From contig NZ_VFAH01000023.1 in NCBI RefSeq assembly GCF_008929045.1, positions 1-64,000 on the forward strand: 64,000 nucleotides of DNA. Reading direction: 5' to 3'. Positions 45,226-56,513 of this stretch are shown here, piece after piece. The position numbers and the translations under genes are program-made. The notes beneath the pieces are model-generated. The model did no database searches, was not told where the DNA came from, and was given only the letters and a program-made list of their open reading frames with translations. Within the stretch, counting starts at the first letter, position 1; the number at the start of each line of letters is the position of its first letter. Origin of the DNA: Noviherbaspirillum aerium (GTDB taxonomy: Bacteria; Pseudomonadota; Gammaproteobacteria; Burkholderiales; Burkholderiaceae_D).

Positions 45226-45770
45226 TTAAGCAGCCGCGAACCTCCGGATGCGTCCATTGCGCCGAGGGTGCCGGGCATTTCCAGTGCAATATCCCATTCC
45301 GCCGTCTTCGCCGCTTCCATGAGCAGGGAGCAGAATCCATGCAGCGCCACTGGAATGAACGACAGTTCGAAGCCGTCGTCGCCATCCGGTGCAAGCTTGA
45401 TCCGGACCGGCTGATCGGCATCCTGGGTGAAATTGACCGAGGTAATCAGGAGGGGGGCTTCGCCCAGCGGAAAGTGGCTGATCTCGTTTTCGTAGCGCGC
45501 AGCGAAATTGCCGGTGTCGTGGATGTGCTTGACGGATGCATGATGCTCCATGCCGACGATGTCGGCGCTGGCATGCGCGGCCTGCGGCTTGTCCAGCCTG
45601 ACCTGCGTTTCCAGCACCTGCCGGATGGCCGGCCACAAGGCCTTGAGCAGGCGGCGAGTGATCCAGGCGCGCAATTCCTGCAGCATGCCGTCTTCTGCCT
45701 TGAACGAGGCGCGGAAAAGCAGCCGGTCTTCCTCGGCCTGATAACTGACTTGAAGTTGATGCAGTTCCAT
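45222..45770 (-). CDS. Conserved-looking hypothetical protein beside clpB
   Basis: This is a soluble protein of 182 residues with no recognised domain. It starts MELHQLQVSYQAEEDRLLFR and has SFKAEDGMLQELRAWITRRL, AAHASADIVGMEHHASV and LPDG-like acidic loops; the second half is beta-rich (ELSFIPVALHGFCSLLMEAA). There is no signal peptide or membrane segment. An upstream TTG (45791) would add 7 residues. It is divergent from clpB across a gap containing the heat-shock promoter, so it may share regulation. The TAG stop is supplied by the repeat at 45062-45225. Function unknown. Confidence 0.7.
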   Translation of the reverse strand: MELHQLQVSYQAEEDRLLFRASFKAEDGMLQELRAWITRRLLKALWPAIRQVLETQVRLDKPQAAHASADIVGMEHHASVKHIHDTGNFAARYENEISHFPLGEAPLLITSVNFTQDADQPVRIKLAPDGDDGFELSFIPVALHGFCSLLMEAAKTAEWDIALEMPGTLGAMDASGGSRLLN

Positions 45771-45778
45771 GATGCCGG

Positions 45779-45799
45779 GAGCTCGATGCAAGCGAGCTC
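45779..45799. repeat. Inverted repeat in the clpB upstream region
   Basis: GAGCTCG-N7-CGAGCTC, perfect, 12 bp before the sigma-32 promoter. It is not the CIRCE element (TTAGCACTC-N9-GAGTGCTAA). It may be a regulator site or the leader hairpin of the divergent gene. Confidence 0.5.
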
Positions 45800-45810
45800 A
45801 AACATCCTTT

Positions 45811-45838
45811 CTTGAAATGTGGTTTGTCGTCCCTACTT
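45811..45838 (+). promoter_or_regulatory. Sigma-32 heat-shock promoter of clpB
   Basis: CTTGAA (45811-45816), 14 nt, then CCCTACTT (45831-45838) closely fits the sigma-32 consensus, about 35 bp before the clpB start. Confidence 0.82.
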
Positions 45839-45873
45839 TGTTGGCAGATTGAATTTTCACGGAGAACACTCCC

Positions 45874-48462
<2,589 letters not shown>

Positions 48463-48486
48463 TCCACGGTTCAGCGCCTGAACAAT

Positions 48487-48520
48487 AACCCGGGTGCCGG
48501 CGACGGCTTCCGGGTTTTTT
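48487..48520 (+). terminator. Terminator of clpB
   Basis: AACCCGG / CCGGGTT with an inner GC-rich loop, then TTTTTT, 24 nt after the clpB stop. Confidence 0.85.
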
Positions 48521-48545
48521 ATTGCTGCTGGAGTCGTGGTTTCGC

Positions 48546-49337
48546 TCAGGAATCCTTGCGGGCAAAGAATACGCTTGGTGGTTGTCCGAAGGTCTTCCTG
48601 AACATCGCCGTGAATGCCGACTGGCTGGCATAGCCGAGCTCCGCCGCGACCTGGGACAGCGGCATGCCGCGCGCAATCAGCGGCGCCGCATGAGCCAGGC
48701 GCACCTGCTGGCGCCATTCCCGGAAGCTGGTATCCAGTTCCCGTTCGAACAGTCGCGCAAGCGTGCGTGCCGAAGCGCCGACCTGTTCCGCCCATTCCTC
48801 CAGCGTCAGCGGAGAAGCGGGGTCGGCAATCACGTTTTCGCAGAGCGCCTTGAGCCGCTTGTCCGACGGCAGGGCGACACGGATCGGCAAGGTTGCGAGT
48901 CCCGAAAGCTCATCGAGCAGCAAGGCCGACAGCAGTTGCTCGCGCACGCTGGCTTCTTCCGCCTGGCCCAGCGCGACGACCAGTTCGCGCAGCAGCGGCG
49001 ACACTTCAAGCACTTCGCACTGCGTGCCGCGGAACGGCGCGGAGTCCGCATGTACGTAAAGCGCACGCAGGCGGGTCTTTTCGAGAGTGGTGACCTCGTG
49101 GCGCAGCAGGGGCGGAATCCAGATGGCGCGCTGCGGCGGGACGATCCAGGTATTGTTCTCGGCAGTCACCCGAAGCACTCCTTCGATCGCGTAGGTCACC
49201 TGGCCCCAGACATGGCAATGCACCGCGAGGATTTCCGCGACATCGAGGTCGCGTGCCATCATGCGCACCGGGCGCTCCGGACTTGGCGCCCTGCCGGGAA
49301 GATCGACGCGCGTATGGGTGATGGGCTGGACGGGCAT
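48546..49337 (-). CDS. AraC-family regulator with N-terminal cupin
   Basis: This 263-residue regulator has an N-terminal sensor (AVHCHVWGQVTYAIEGVLRV, VPPQRAIWIPPLLRHEV) and a C-terminal double HTH (LEEWAEQVGASARTLARLFE, MPLSQVAAELGYASQSAFTAMFRKTFG). It is divergent from an MFS transporter gene and probably controls it; the inducer is unknown. Such pairs often handle a drug or metabolite, but this is inference. Confidence 0.9.
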   Translation of the reverse strand: MPVQPITHTRVDLPGRAPSPERPVRMMARDLDVAEILAVHCHVWGQVTYAIEGVLRVTAENNTWIVPPQRAIWIPPLLRHEVTTLEKTRLRALYVHADSAPFRGTQCEVLEVSPLLRELVVALGQAEEASVREQLLSALLLDELSGLATLPIRVALPSDKRLKALCENVIADPASPLTLEEWAEQVGASARTLARLFERELDTSFREWRQQVRLAHAAPLIARGMPLSQVAAELGYASQSAFTAMFRKTFGQPPSVFFARKDS

Positions 49338-49465
49338 TGTCTTCTCCGGGAGGGCGCGAAACGCGGTTGGCAGGAAATCGATAAAACTTGTCTGGCTATC
49401 TTAAAGCAGACGCGGCGCTTTTGCCTACACTTGGGTCTATTCCCATTCCCCATGAAGAGAAACCC

Positions 49466-50749
49466 ATGCCGCAAGCAAGCACACATCCGGATTTGCGCCA
49501 AGATGCGCAGGTCATTGGCCTCGAAGGCCTTGCCCACGGAGTCTCGCATTTCTTTCATCTGATCCTTGCGCCGCTGTTTCCATGGATTAAGGATGCATTC
49601 GGACTGTCGTACGCTGAGCTCGGCTTGCTGATGACCGCTTTCTTCGTGGTTTCCGGCGCCGGCCAGGCGGCATCGGGTTTCGTGGTCGATCGCGTCGGAG
49701 CCCGCTCGGTGCTGTTCTTCGGCGTGGCCTGCCTCGGCGTTTCGGCGCTGGTGCTGGCCAGTTCACCGAATTACGCCGTGCTGATGCTCGGTTCGATGCT
49801 CGCCGGGCTTGGCAACAGCGTCTTCCATCCCGCCTGCTTCACCTTGTTGAATCAGCGTGTTTCTCCGGCCCGGCTTGGACACGCCTTTTCCGTCCATGGC
49901 GTAACGGGAAATCTCGGCTGGGCGGCGGCGCCGGTTATTCTCGTGCCGCTGGCCGGCCTGTTCGGCTGGCGCATGGCGCTACTTGCTGCCGCGGGCATTG
50001 CCTTTGCGGTTCTCGCGCTGCTGTTCATCTTCCGGGAAACGCTTGCAACTGAACAGGACACGCAGAACATGCTGAACAAACAGGATGCGCGCAGCTCCGG
50101 CAAGCGTGCCGCAAGCGCCGGGGCGTCGGCATCGAATCATTCTCATGCCTTGGCCTTCATGCGCATTCCCGCGATATGGATGTGCTTTGCCTTCTTTCTG
50201 ATCACTGCCCTGGCGATCGGCGGCGTGCAAAGCTTCTCCGCTTCCAGCCTGCGTGAACTCTATGGCGTATCGCTGGCGATGGCGACCGCTGCCTATACCG
50301 CCTACATGCTGGCTTCGGCGGCCGGCATGATATGGGGCGGCTTCCTTGCGACGAAAACCACCCGGCATGAAAGGACGATTGCCATGGGTTTTGCGGCATC
50401 AGGGTTGTTCGCGTTCCTGATTGCCAGCGGCATCGTATCGCCGCTGGCTTCAGTGGTGCTGATGGCGGCGGTGGGTTTTGGTTCCGGCATCGCGGGGCCA
50501 TCGCGCGACTTGCTGATCCGCGCCGCGGCGCCCAAGAACGCCACCGGCCGCGTTTATGGTGTCGTGTATTCCGGCATCGATATCGGCCTGGCGGTGTCGC
50601 CCCTGCTGTTTGGCGCCTTGATGGATGGATCGCATCCGGCGTGGGTGTTCATCGGTATCGGCGTGTTCCAGTGCATGGCATTGCTGACGGCGATCGGCGT
50701 GGGCACCAATACCGCAAGCAAGACGGTCAAGGCCGGCGCCGTTGCCTGA
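49466..50749 (+). CDS. MFS transporter
   Basis: This is a 427-residue inner-membrane transporter with 12 predicted helices. The start is the ATG before PQASTHPDL, with AAGAGA upstream; the open frame from 49388 has no support. GFVVDRVGARSVLFFG is the MFS loop 2-3 signature, and HFFHLILAPLFPWIKDAFG resembles the fosmidomycin-resistance (Fsr) group. Substrate unknown. It is divergent from the AraC regulator gene. Confidence 0.87.
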   Translation: MPQASTHPDLRQDAQVIGLEGLAHGVSHFFHLILAPLFPWIKDAFGLSYAELGLLMTAFFVVSGAGQAASGFVVDRVGARSVLFFGVACLGVSALVLASSPNYAVLMLGSMLAGLGNSVFHPACFTLLNQRVSPARLGHAFSVHGVTGNLGWAAAPVILVPLAGLFGWRMALLAAAGIAFAVLALLFIFRETLATEQDTQNMLNKQDARSSGKRAASAGASASNHSHALAFMRIPAIWMCFAFFLITALAIGGVQSFSASSLRELYGVSLAMATAAYTAYMLASAAGMIWGGFLATKTTRHERTIAMGFAASGLFAFLIASGIVSPLASVVLMAAVGFGSGIAGPSRDLLIRAAAPKNATGRVYGVVYSGIDIGLAVSPLLFGALMDGSHPAWVFIGIGVFQCMALLTAIGVGTNTASKTVKAGAVA

Positions 50750-50858
50750 TTGATCTTGACGCCGTCGCAAGGTCTGATCAGGAGCAAGGCTTTCCAGGCA
50801 TGCCGCATGCGGTCGTCGCATACAATCCTGCATTGAATCGTTCAAGACAGGAGAGACT

Positions 50859-51353
50859 ATGACATTTGCGACATGTGATATCTGCGATGCCAACGAAGAC
50901 AAGATTGCTGCCGGCACATTGGCCGTGCTGCCGCCGATCTTTCAGAAGTACGGTGCGCAGCTGGTATTTTCCGGACCGGCGACAACTTTGAAAGTGTTCG
51001 AGGACAACGTGCTGGTCCGTGCAGCGCTGGAGACGCCGGGCAACGGCCATGTGCTGGTGGTTGACGGAGGCGGCAGCCTGCGCTGCGCACTGGTGGGCGG
51101 CAATCTCGGCGTGCTGGCCGAAAAGAACGGGTGGGCGGGCATCATCGTCAATGGCTGCATCCGCGATTCGGAAGAAATCAATACCTGCAATATCGGGGTC
51201 AGGGCCCTTGGGACACATCCCCAGCGCAGCGTGCGCAAGGGTGCAGGCGATCGCGATCTGCGTGTGAGCATCGGCGGTGTCGCCATCCACCCTGGTGACT
51301 GGATCTATGCCGACGCCGACGGGGTCCTGGTATCGGCCGTGAAGATCGACTAG
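50859..51353 (+). CDS. RraA-like protein, possible HMG/CHA aldolase or oxaloacetate decarboxylase
   Basis: This 164-residue protein has the RraA fold: GQ.../[34 protein letters not shown] and [19 protein letters not shown]. Unlike E. coli RraA, which has RQVDD, it keeps GCIRDSEE, matching the R-D-x-x-E/D metal and substrate motif of 4-hydroxy-4-methyl-2-oxoglutarate aldolases. It may therefore be an enzyme in pyruvate or oxaloacetate metabolism and not (only) an RNase E inhibitor. Its TAG stop lies in the CTAG end of a palindromic repeat. Confidence 0.85.
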   Translation: MTFATCDICDANEDKIAAGTLAVLPPIFQKYGAQLVFSGPATTLKVFEDNVLVRAALETPGNGHVLVVDGGGSLRCALVGGNLGVLAEKNGWAGIIVNGCIRDSEEINTCNIGVRALGTHPQRSVRKGAGDRDLRVSIGGVAIHPGDWIYADADGVLVSAVKID

Positions 51354-51499
51354 TGCGTTTTCGCCCTGACCGGCTGGTCGAGGCCGAGGCAGATTGTCGC
51401 TGGAACAATGCATGGCCAGGCCATGGCAAGGAGTCGCAACGCAGTGCCACGGGCAATCTGTCCGGGATCGGCAGGCAGGTCAGGGTAAAACCGCTCTAA
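51350..51499. repeat. Dispersed CTAG palindromic repeat, 150-bp copy
   Basis: The copy runs in the same orientation as 45062-45225, from CTAGTGCGTTTTCGCCCTGACC to CAGGGTAAAACCGCTCTAA. About 14 nt in the middle (the GGCGTGACGACGCG part) are missing. Its first CTAG gives the stop codon of the RraA-like gene; the right end is CTAA instead of CTAG. Confidence 0.92.
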
Positions 51500-51574
51500 G
51501 ATGCCCGCTTTCCGGCAGGCGCGGAGCGAACCCGCCTGCCATTTATCCTTCCTTGCTTATTCTTCAGTATCAAT

Positions 51575-51609
51575 AGCGTTCCCGCTACATGCGAGGGGTA
51601 CGCTTTTTC
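51575..51609 (+). terminator. Possible terminator in the rraA-aceA gap
   Basis: AGCGT-T-CCC pairs imperfectly with GGG-GT-ACGCT, followed by TTTTT. It lies downstream of the repeat in the same orientation as the RraA-like gene. Confidence 0.4.
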
Positions 51610-51835
51610 TCTTTTTCTCTTGTTGTCGCTGGTCATGCCAGCGAATGGGGCCGTCCTGCCCGCCGGACATCCATTGATAACAAATGTCATGGTTGAAGCC
51701 GACCAAAGTGTCCTTTTCATCGCCTTTTTTCATATACCAAAAATCGTATTCCGCATTATGAAATACTGTCTGTGCGAAGCACCATCCCAGGTTTCATTTT
51801 AAGAAAAATGATTGCGCATCGCGAAATACGAAATT

Positions 51836-51887
51836 TAAGTAATTGAAAATAAAGGATAAAAAATTACTTATATGTCTTATATAAGAC
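51836..51887. promoter_or_regulatory. AT-rich operator region of aceA
   Basis: A 9-bp inverted repeat TAAGTAATT (51836) / AATTACTTA (51862) is followed by the perfect 14-bp palindrome GTCTTATATAAGAC (51874-51887), 84 bp before the aceA start. The surrounding 51700-51900 is much more AT-rich than the rest of the window. Palindromes of this TCTTATATAAGA kind resemble GntR-family operators; the regulator is not encoded here. The rest of 51500-51971 holds no gene. Confidence 0.6.
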
Positions 51888-51971
51888 CTTGTTGCCTCGC
51901 AAAATAAGGCCTATTATTTGTCCATCGAGCTTCACTTTTCTTTTGACCCGCTTCACCACAGGAGAATCACC

Positions 51972-53282
51972 ATGGCATCTCGCGAACAGCAAATTCAGGC
52001 ACTGGAAAAAGATTGGGCAGAGAACCCGCGCTGGAAAGGCGTCACACGCAACTATACTGCGGAAGATGTCGTGCGTCTGCGCGGTTCCAAGCAGATCGAA
52101 TACACGCTGGCAAAAGAAGGTGCTGAAAAGCTGTGGGCAAAGGTCAACGGCGGCGCGAAGAAAGGCTACGTGAATGCCTTCGGCGCCATCTCCGCCGGCC
52201 AGGCTATGCAGCAGGCCAAGGCAGGCCTGGAAGCCGTCTATCTGTCCGGCTGGCAGGTCGCCGCCGACGGCAATACCTCCGAAACCATGTACCCCGACCA
52301 GTCGCTGTATGCCTATGACTCGGTTCCGACCATGGTCCGTCGCATCAACAACACATTCAAGCGCGCCGACGAGATCCAGTGGGCACGCGGCATCAACCCG
52401 GGCGATGAAAACTATGTCGACTTCTTCCTGCCCATCGTTGCGGATGCGGAAGCCGGTTTCGGCGGCGTGCTGAACGCTTTCGAACTGATGAAGAACATGA
52501 TCTCCGCCGGCGCGGCAGGCGTGCACTTCGAAGATCAGCTGGCAGCGGTGAAGAAGTGCGGCCACATGGGTGGCAAGGTGCTGGTGCCGACAACCGAAGC
52601 TGTCGAGAAGCTGACCGCAGCGCGTTTCGCGGCTGACGTCATGGGCGTGCCGACCATCGTGCTGGCACGTACCGATGCCGAAGCGGCCAACCTGATCACT
52701 TCCGATCACGACGCCAACGACAAGCCTTTCCTGACAGGCGAGCGCACTAGCGAAGGCTTCTATCGCGTCAAGAACGGCCTGGAGCAGGCTATCAGCCGCG
52801 GCGTGGCATATGCGCCGGTGGCGGACCTGGTCTGGTGCGAAACCGGTACGCCCGACCTCGGCTTTGCCCGCGAATTCGCGCAGGCTGTCCATGCCAAGTG
52901 CCCGGGCAAGCTGCTGTCCTACAACTGCTCGCCGTCCTTCAACTGGAAGAAGAACCTCGACGACAAGACGATCGCCGACTTCCAGGAAAAGCTGTCCGAA
53001 CTGGGCTACAAATATCAGTTCATCACGCTGGCCGGCATCCACATCAACTGGTTCAACACCTTCCAGTTCGCCCATGCCTATGCACGCGGCGAAGGCATGA
53101 AGCACTATGTGAACATGGTGCAGGAGCCGGAATTCGCAGCACGCGACAAGGGTTACACCTTCGTGTCTCACCAGCAGGAAGTGGGCGCGGGCTACTTCGA
53201 CGAAGTCACTACCGTGATCCAGGGCGGCACATCCTCCGTCAAGGCACTGACCGGATCGACCGAAGAAGAGCAGTTCCATTGA
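51972..53282 (+). CDS. aceA: Isocitrate lyase
   Basis: Isocitrate lyase splits isocitrate to succinate and glyoxylate, the first glyoxylate-shunt step used for growth on acetate or fatty acids. The 436-residue product has the catalytic KKCGH loop ([17 protein letters not shown]), [24 protein letters not shown] and [13 protein letters not shown]. The ATG at 51972 follows AGGAG; the frame continues upstream but without support. The AT-rich upstream region with palindromes indicates carbon-source control. A strong terminator follows. Confidence 0.97.
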   Translation: MASREQQIQALEKDWAENPRWKGVTRNYTAEDVVRLRGSKQIEYTLAKEGAEKLWAKVNGGAKKGYVNAFGAISAGQAMQQAKAGLEAVYLSGWQVAADGNTSETMYPDQSLYAYDSVPTMVRRINNTFKRADEIQWARGINPGDENYVDFFLPIVADAEAGFGGVLNAFELMKNMISAGAAGVHFEDQLAAVKKCGHMGGKVLVPTTEAVEKLTAARFAADVMGVPTIVLARTDAEAANLITSDHDANDKPFLTGERTSEGFYRVKNGLEQAISRGVAYAPVADLVWCETGTPDLGFAREFAQAVHAKCPGKLLSYNCSPSFNWKKNLDDKTIADFQEKLSELGYKYQFITLAGIHINWFNTFQFAHAYARGEGMKHYVNMVQEPEFAARDKGYTFVSHQQEVGAGYFDEVTTVIQGGTSSVKALTGSTEEEQFH

Positions 53283-53361
53283 TGAATGCGCGGGGCCTTC
53301 GACTTGAACGGTCCCGCAGTTTCGGGTAACACCGGATCGACCAATAGCGTTGTTGTTTTTG

Positions 53362-53398
53362 CTGGCTGTGCATGGTTTCCATGCGCGGCCAGTTTTTT
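53362..53398 (+). terminator. Terminator of aceA
   Basis: An imperfect long stem CTGGC..GCATGG / CCATGC..GCCAG with loop TTT ends in TTTTTT, about 80 nt after the aceA stop. Confidence 0.88.
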
Positions 53399-53439
53399 AT
53401 TGTGGCGATTGTTTTTGCATTCCAACGCAAGAATGCGGT

Positions 53440-54093
53440 TTATGTCACTTTGCGGAACGTGAGATTGATGCGGCAGTCACCGGCCAGCGGATGCGGACTT
53501 GCCTTCACGGGCAGCACGCCGTGATAACGCAATCGAGCAGGACCGCCCCAGACGACCGCATCGCCATGCATCAGCGGTATGCGCATGGCGCGGTCAGCCC
53601 GCTGCAATCCGCCGAACAGGAAAACGGCAGGCATGCCGAGCGATAACGAAACGATGGGATGATCGAAGCTGCGCTCATCCTTGTCCTGATGCAGCGACAG
53701 CCTGGCGCCGGCTTCGTAGCGATTGATCAGGCAGGCATCCGGTTCGAATCCGTCGAATCCCGCCTGCGCGGCGGCACGGCGCGCGAGTTCAAGAAACAGG
53801 TGCGGCATGCGCGGCCAGGCCAGGCCGGTCAAGGGGTCGACGCTGTCATAGCGGTATCCGCTGCGGTCGCTGATCCAGCCGTAAGCACCGCATCCGGTCA
53901 TCGCAACCGACATGCGCAAGCCGCCGGGCGTCTCCATGCGCCGAAAGGCGGCGTGTTGCGCGATGGCGTCCACTGCCGCGAGCAGATCCTTGCCATCCTG
54001 AAGCGCAAAGCGGCGCAGCACCATCGCCCCGTCACACAGCAACTCGGACGTGACGGGAGCGGTATCAAAGTCGTCGAACAATTCGAGGTTCAT
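53440..54093 (-). CDS. alkB: AlkB-type DNA oxidative demethylase
   Basis: AlkB repairs 1-methyladenine and 3-methylcytosine with Fe(II) and 2-oxoglutarate. The 217-residue product shows PDACLINRYEAGARLSLHQDKDE with the HxD iron pair, the distal iron His in RLRYHGVLP, and the 2-oxoglutarate-binding RINLTFR near the end. GCGAYGWISDRSGYRYD and WPRMPHLF match E. coli AlkB. No Ada gene is adjacent; no Ada box was identified. Confidence 0.95.
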   Translation of the reverse strand: MNLELFDDFDTAPVTSELLCDGAMVLRRFALQDGKDLLAAVDAIAQHAAFRRMETPGGLRMSVAMTGCGAYGWISDRSGYRYDSVDPLTGLAWPRMPHLFLELARRAAAQAGFDGFEPDACLINRYEAGARLSLHQDKDERSFDHPIVSLSLGMPAVFLFGGLQRADRAMRIPLMHGDAVVWGGPARLRYHGVLPVKASPHPLAGDCRINLTFRKVT

Positions 54094-54128
54094 CTTGGCG
54101 GAGCAGCCTTGTCATTGGACAGGAAACA

Positions 54129-54824
54129 TCAATGGCGGTGACCGGCATGCGAATGCGGTGCCGAATGTTCATGGGATGCCGAGTCGGCATGCTTGGGCTT
54201 ATTGTCATGGCGGAACCCGAGTTCCGCAAGGGCGCTGCGACCGACGGTGAATGCCGCGCTCAGGGCCAGCAGGCTCATCAGTATCGCCACCGACCAGTCC
54301 GGCCAGCCGCTGCCCGTGCCGAAGACGCCGGCGGCTGCCAGCATCACCGCCGCATTGCCGATGGCATCGTTGCGCGTGCATAGCCAGACGGACCGCATGT
54401 TGGCGTCGCCGCTTCGATATGCGTAGAGCAGGGCGGCGACCCCCAGGTTCGCCAGCAGGGCGAGGAAGCCGATCGCGCCCATTGTCGCCGGTTCGGGCGG
54501 CGTCCCTTCGGCGATGCTCCATGCGGTTCGCGCCAGGACGAAGCAGCCGAACGCTCCCATGGACAAACCCTTCAGCAACGCAGCACGGCTGCGCCAGGCC
54601 AGTGCCATGGACAGCACCAGCAGCGATACGCCGTAATTGGCGGCATCGCCGAAGAAATCGAGCGCGTCCGCCAGCAACGAAGTCGAGCCGGTCCGCATGC
54701 CGCCCAGGAATTCGACGCCGAACATGGCGGCATTGACCAGCAACGCGATCCAGAGCACACGGCGGTAGCGCGGATCGCGTCCGGGCGGTGGAGCAGGATT
54801 ATGGGCGCAGCAATGAGCAGACAT
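54129..54824 (-). CDS. Cation diffusion facilitator-type transporter, short form
   Basis: This 231-residue protein has about six hydrophobic helices (from LWIALLVNAAMFGVEFLGG) with the CDF metal-site pattern SLLADALDFFGDAANY and NDAIGNAAVMLAA. It lacks the ~90-residue cytoplasmic domain of classical CDF proteins, and carries a Cys/His N-terminus (MSAHCCAH) and a His-rich tail (SHEHSAPHSHAGHRH). It probably exports a divalent metal. A GGAGG ribosome site and MerR-type promoter precede it, divergent from the MerR gene. Confidence 0.85.
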   Translation of the reverse strand: MSAHCCAHNPAPPPGRDPRYRRVLWIALLVNAAMFGVEFLGGMRTGSTSLLADALDFFGDAANYGVSLLVLSMALAWRSRAALLKGLSMGAFGCFVLARTAWSIAEGTPPEPATMGAIGFLALLANLGVAALLYAYRSGDANMRSVWLCTRNDAIGNAAVMLAAAGVFGTGSGWPDWSVAILMSLLALSAAFTVGRSALAELGFRHDNKPKHADSASHEHSAPHSHAGHRH

Positions 54825-54862
54825 GGTAAACCTCCAATAATACGATCCGGTACGGTTTGCCT

Positions 54863-54893
54863 ATTACAGACCCTGTAGCTACTATAGAGTCAA
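54863..54893 (-). promoter_or_regulatory. MerR-type metal-responsive promoter
   Basis: On the minus strand TTGACT and TGTAAT are separated by 19 nt, the overlong spacing of MerR-controlled promoters. The dyad ACCCTGTAG-CTA-CTATAGAGT (54870-54890) fills the spacer. It drives the cation transporter gene. Confidence 0.88.
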
Positions 54894-54912
54894 GCGAGAA
54901 CTGGAGAGGCTC

Positions 54913-55353
54913 ATGAAAATCGGTGAACTGGCGAAACGGACCGGCTCGGAAGTCGAGACCATTCGTTATTACGAAAAGGAGGGCCTGCTGCCCATGCCGC
55001 CGCGCAGCGAGGGCAACTATCGGCAGTATGGCGACGGCGATGCCGAGCGCCTGTTGTTCATCCGGCATTGCCGTTCCCTCGGCATGTCGCTGGACGATAT
55101 CCGCAAGCTTCAGCATTTTCAGGGCCGCCCCGACCTGGCCTGCGATGAAATCGATGCGCTGCTGGACCGGCATGTGCAGGAAACCGAGCTGCAGATACAG
55201 TCCCTGCAGAGACTGCAGAAGCAATTGCAAGCCCTGCGCAATACCTGCCGCACCCACATGAGCGCCCGGCAATGCGGCATTCTGCAGAATCTCGAGAACG
55301 CGGCTGCGGGAAGCGACTGCATCTGCCACCATGCGCACGGCGAGGCGGGCTGA
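54913..55353 (+). CDS. MerR-family Cd(II)/Pb(II)-type metal regulator
   Basis: This 146-residue activator belongs to the CadR/PbrR group. It has the N-terminal winged HTH (MKIGELAKRTGSEVETIRYYEKEGLL), a dimerisation coiled coil, and cysteines placed for metal binding: C78-like in DLACDEIDALL, C in RNTCRTHMSARQCGIL, and a C-terminal SDCICHHAH. It twists the 19-bp-spaced promoter of the divergent cation transporter when metal binds. GGAG precedes its ATG. Confidence 0.92.
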   Translation: MKIGELAKRTGSEVETIRYYEKEGLLPMPPRSEGNYRQYGDGDAERLLFIRHCRSLGMSLDDIRKLQHFQGRPDLACDEIDALLDRHVQETELQIQSLQRLQKQLQALRNTCRTHMSARQCGILQNLENAAAGSDCICHHAHGEAG

Positions 55354-55445
55354 ACCTTGTGCCATCGTTCGCGCATGCGGGCGCGGTGACATGAGTGCCT
55401 GCTGCTAAAATGTGCACCCTTCAAATCTGACTTCCGGGAAACACC

Positions 55446-56378
55446 ATGCTGAGCTATCGCCACGCCTTTCATGCGGGCAACCATGCCGATGTGCTCAAGC
55501 ACATCGTTCTCATCCAACTGCTGCGTTATTTCGGCCAGAAGGATACCGCTTACATGTACATCGACACGCATGCCGGCGCAGGCGCCTATGCGCTCGATAC
55601 GGGATACGCAGCCAAGAGCACCGAATATGAAACCGGCATCAGCCGTCTTTGGGAGCGCAATGACACGCCCGAGCCGGTGGCCGACTATGTCAAGCTGGTC
55701 AGGGACATGAACCCGAGCGGCAAGATGCGCTATTACCCGGGGTCGCCGTATTGCGCGGACAAGGTCGCCCGCGAGCAGGACCGCATTCGCCTGTTTGAAC
55801 TCCATCCGAGCGACTACAAGATTCTTGGCGAAAATTTCCGCAAGGTCGCCGCCCATGCCGCAGAACAGGGACAGCGCAGCAATGTGCGCGGCAAGCGTGT
55901 CATGATCCAGCAGGCCGACGGCTTCAGCGGCCTGAAGGCCTTGCTGCCGCCGCCTTCGAGGCGCGGGTTGGTACTGATCGATCCACCCTATGAAGTAAAG
56001 GACGATTACCGCCGCGTCAAGGATACCCTGACCGATGCGCTCGCCCGCTTTGCCACCGGTACCTACGCGGTCTGGTATCCGGTGCTGCAGCGCATGGAGG
56101 CGCGCCAGTTTCCGGACAAGCTCAAGCGGCTGCCTTGCCAGAACTGGCTGAATGTAACCCTGTCCATCAGCGCGCCTCTGCCGGACGGCATCGGCCTGTA
56201 CAGCAGCGGCATGTTCATCCTGAACCCGCCCTGGACGCTGGAGCCGATGCTGCGGGACATCATGCCCTACCTCGTCAAGACACTGGGGACCGATGCGGGC
56301 GCGGGTTTTGTCGTGGAGAGCGGCACGCCGACAACATCGGCGGGAAGCGGAAGACGCCCGAGAGCCGAGCGGGAGTAA
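55446..56378 (+). CDS. rlmJ: 23S rRNA (adenine-2030-N6)-methyltransferase RlmJ
   Basis: RlmJ methylates A2030 of 23S rRNA. The 310-residue product starts with the conserved MLSYRHAFHAGNHADVLKH and has DTHAGAGAYALD (SAM motif) and the catalytic VLIDPPYE motif. WYPVLQRMEA and GMFILNPPWTLEP follow. The last ~25 residues (SGTPTTSAGSGRRPRAERE) exceed the E. coli length and look disordered. Confidence 0.95.
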   Translation: MLSYRHAFHAGNHADVLKHIVLIQLLRYFGQKDTAYMYIDTHAGAGAYALDTGYAAKSTEYETGISRLWERNDTPEPVADYVKLVRDMNPSGKMRYYPGSPYCADKVAREQDRIRLFELHPSDYKILGENFRKVAAHAAEQGQRSNVRGKRVMIQQADGFSGLKALLPPPSRRGLVLIDPPYEVKDDYRRVKDTLTDALARFATGTYAVWYPVLQRMEARQFPDKLKRLPCQNWLNVTLSISAPLPDGIGLYSSGMFILNPPWTLEPMLRDIMPYLVKTLGTDAGAGFVVESGTPTTSAGSGRRPRAERE

Positions 56379-56513
56379 TGCCGATCGTGGAGGATGGGTG
56401 CAGGTACGGGCAGGCCTGATGTTTGCATGCGGTTGATGAAAAGTTCGGGGCCGCTGTGAAGGCCGGGCTCGCCGCGCGTGGACCAACAATATCAGCAACC
56501 AAAGATTGCACTC

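Noticed and set aside
45779-45799. CIRCE element for HrcA before clpB
   Set aside because: The arms GAGCTCG/CGAGCTC do not match TTAGCACTC-N9-GAGTGCTAA; only a sigma-32 promoter is supported.
51496-51802. Small proteins of 60-74 residues in the rraA-aceA gap on either strand
   Set aside because: No ribosome sites, unusual composition, and overlap with hairpins and AT-rich control DNA.
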